A DNA stretch of 64,000 nt from Hansfordia pulvinata (lineage: Eukaryota; Ascomycota; Sordariomycetes; Xylariales): the NCBI GenBank assembly GCA_006538405.1, contig BJKQ01000004.1, positions 3,038,001 through 3,102,000 of the forward strand. The letters run 5' to 3'. Position 1 is the stretch's first letter. Every line of letters begins with the position of its first letter. A program made the position numbers and the translations under genes. The notes under the pieces are model-generated. The model was not told the origin of the DNA. It made no database searches and saw nothing but the letters and a program-made list of their open reading frames with translations. Positions 61,601 to 64,000 of this stretch are shown one piece after another.

Positions 61601-62403
61601 GTGGCTTCTGCGGCACCGTGTGTGCTTGCTTTGTTTTGGCCACAGAGCCATTGTGTGCTCCGTAAACAATCCCCCTTGCTGCCCGTACCGTCCACCCGTC
61701 CCAAGGGATGGCCACGAAGAAGTGTGCCCGTTGATTCATCAGGGGTGGTGCGGCTGTTTATGGGGATTAGCATCCTCTGACGTCGTTGTAATAACACCGA
61801 GCGCCCCCAGAGGGGCGATAGATAGCCCACCAGTCCGTATCTACGAGTGCTCGTACGCGCACGGATATCGCCCGCCACGATCAATCATGTCCACTTGCAA
61901 ATGGTCGACAGGTGGGTAATCGGCACGGCATATCGGGCGAGCACGGACATGCGAAGCACCACTATGGACGGACTTGAGATTCTCACGACCCCGTACAGCA
62001 CTCCAAGAGGGCGTGGAGGGCTGTCGTAGCTGTCGCCGCGTGACCAGCACGAGTACGGGTTTCTTCTCATCTCGTGCACCTATCGGCCGGCGCCGACTAG
62101 CTGAATGAATCAGAGTTGGTCGTGGAGTTTGCTGCCCGTGGCGCCCCAGTGCCGTGCGCCCCTGCGCAACGTGGCAAGCCATGGCTACCAATGTCTATGC
62201 AATATTCTACTCCGTACATGGAGGCTGCCAAAAGGCGGCGAAATACGATCCTCGACGCAGGCCGGGCATCGTCATGTTGCCCGGCTATGCCACTTTACGG
62301 ATGTCGGTAAGTAACACGATGAGCACAAACACCGTGAGATTCGGCGCAGTACTCGTACAGGGATGGAACGCACGCACGATGCCTCCCTCCCTCCGCCCCA
62401 GGT

Positions 62404-62420
62404 CCCCCCCCCCCCCCCCC
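62404..62420. repeat. poly(C) tract, 17 bases
   Basis: Uninterrupted C run in gene-free sequence. Confidence 0.93.
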
Positions 62421-63402
62421 GGTCTACCCCAGCTGTCTAGGCGCGCTCTCGCCTCGAGACTTGTGAGCTGGGTGATGAAAGAGTGATGGAACGTGCCCCG
62501 GCTTTGTCTCGCAGACCTTTTGCGCGGCGCTCGTTTCCCGAGAGACTTGCCCAAGCGCGAGCTGAGATGGCCACGGCCGAGTCATCCCGAGACGCAGGAA
62601 GAGGCTGTGGGAAGAGGCAACGCAGCCCCGAGACAAATCCTCTCGCCATCTGGGACCACCCAAGTCTTGCATGATCATCTGGGGCCTCCTCTCCTCTCGC
62701 TACTTATATATCTGTACTCGCAAAGCGCAATATACCGTCTCGGCTGCCAGGCATAGCCAAACGGGCATACAGTTTGCTGCTCGGCGTTGATCCAATTCGT
62801 GCTTGTGTCGTGACTGAGATCCCCTCTTCCCGCTTCCTCTATCATCGGCGAAAACCTGCAGTACCCCTGGGGTTGACGGAGATCGGATGAGGGCAGCCAA
62901 GATGACGCACCACACACTCACATGTTCGTATCAACAATTTCTGTCTGCACGCATCTGACTACTCGTATGTACGACAAGCCATGTCATGTCTCGAGAGCAC
63001 TCGCACTTTGAACAGCGCTTGCATGGCTAGCACAGGCGTTCCAGGCCCGTTCGAGGATAGACCGCCCTCGGGCGCTGGATTGGGGGCTGATGATGGTGGT
63101 GATGGTATACGAGTAATTGACGCACGTCTGCGGATGTTGTTGGCCATCTTGCCTCTCTTTCTCTCTCTCTTTCTGTCTCTCTCTCCACACACACGCGCGC
63201 ACAGTTGACAACTCCGCGAAATAAGGTGGCGTCTATTCTCATTTAACCAGGCGTCTCGGCGGAGCACGCCAATCGGCGGCCATCGCCAGGCTCCGATACC
63301 CCGCGACCCTGAATGCGAACCCTTCGGCCCAGCTCCGATTGACGCCGTTGGGTCTTCAGCAGGTCCTCCACTCTACCTACACCTAATCAGACGTGAGGGA
63401 GA

Positions 63403-63419
63403 GGGGGGGGGGGGGGGGG
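63403..63419. repeat. poly(G) tract, 17 bases
   Basis: Uninterrupted G run in gene-free sequence close to the right end. Confidence 0.93.
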
Positions 63420-63728
63420 CCGCCGAGCCGCTCAGACAATTCTGCCCATGTCCCCTGCACGGAGTTAAAGTGACTGCAAGCAAGCAAGCTGGAGGGGTCA
63501 TCTGCTTGGCAACGGGCATCCGAGCCGTGCCTTTGCAGGTTCCTCTTGTCCCGCGAGACGGCACACGTTTTGCTCGTGTACGAGTATGGCCACCAAGACA
63601 GGTATTTCTTTTGCGTCTGAGACCGTAGGTAGTCTCTGCCAACCCTTTGGCGAACTCCGTTTCTGTGTCTGTCTCACCAGCAAAGACACGTACTATCACA
63701 CATGTGCCATTACAAGTATACTCGTAGA

Positions 63729-63756
63729 TTGCTTGCTTGCTTGCTTGCTTGCTTGC
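63729..63756. repeat. (TTGC)7 tetranucleotide repeat
   Basis: Seven tandem TTGC units, immediately right of a TACTCGTA word (63719). Noncoding. Confidence 0.9.
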
Positions 63757-64000
63757 ATGGCGCGGCGCGGCGTGGCGTGGCACCATCTCTCTTTCTCTTT
63801 CTCTCCTTCTCATCTTAATCCGCATCGCTTGACGTGGGCCCTATGCGACGGCATCACATCCGCCAACGCGGCCCTGGGGTCATTGATGATTGGTCAAGTT
63901 AGAGCAGTTGGAGCAGTTGAGCGAAAGACACACAAAGAGCAGCGCCTCGCACGCCAGTCAGACGGGCGCCAGCGCGCGCCGGTCGACAAGCGACGGGCGT

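Larger units (their letters stand above)
58636..64000. other. gene-free right end
   Basis: The Crh promoter lies at the left edge; beyond it I recognise no gene. Open frames such as 59536-60432 and 60288-61028 (+) lack motifs and overlap one another. This stretch has the highest density of TACGAGTA/TACTCGTA words (at least 14 between 58.9 and 63.8 kb), often next to GGAGTAC or CCGTAC, plus poly(C) and poly(G) runs and a TTGC repeat. Confidence 0.5.

Overview
This window comes from the nuclear genome of a filamentous ascomycete, class level Sordariomycetes (a Hypocreales-like fungus is my inference; nothing here fixes the genus). The reasons are short spliceosomal introns of about 54-211 nt with GTRNGT donors and YAG acceptors, a Zn2Cys6 regulator, a Crh-type GPI-anchored wall enzyme, and typical Pezizomycotina housekeeping genes. 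Twelve protein genes cover a little over 40% of the sequence. I saw no convincing tRNA, rRNA, CRISPR array or intact transposon.

Layout from left to right: 1-3.98 kb gene-free; NOT1, scaffold of the CCR4-NOT deadenylase (+, 4943-11682); a GC-rich zinc-less quinone-oxidoreductase-like MDR enzyme (-); an Impact/UPF0029-domain protein (-) divergent from an OMS1-like mitochondrial methyltransferase (+); a GDS1-type winged-helix protein (-); a 7.3 kb gene desert; a CPA2 Na+/H+ antiporter (-); the DNA2 nuclease-helicase (-, five exons) divergent from a conserved fungal membrane protein (+); a small secreted protein with faint resemblance to ADP-ribosyltransferases (-); a Zn2Cys6 regulator of DAL81/TamA/RegA type (-) with clustered GATA sites upstream; a second gene-poor stretch; the TORC1 subunit TCO89 (-); and a Crh-family cell-wall transglycosylase (-). 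The last 5.4 kb has no recognisable gene.

The genes form no operon or biosynthetic cluster. Two may be linked through nitrogen and TOR control (TCO89 and the DAL81-like factor), but adjacency does not show this.

Two patterns cut across the window. First, five conserved genes (NOT1, Impact, antiporter, DNA2 at least twice, Zn2Cys6 factor) lose frame. The breaks that can be placed lie at or next to short G/C runs, and adding one base per break restores both the family motifs and, where checkable, the exon-length arithmetic. This looks like systematic homopolymer shortening in the assembly rather than biology. TCO89 differs: it has an in-frame TAG before its conserved C-terminus. Second, the gene-free DNA is full of short palindromic words around TACGAGTACTCGTA (about 28 intergenic copies of the 8-mer core found by eye, against roughly 2 expected) and long poly(G)/poly(C) tracts of 15-24 bases. 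I found no convincing new multi-gene system; the palindrome family is the least explained signal.
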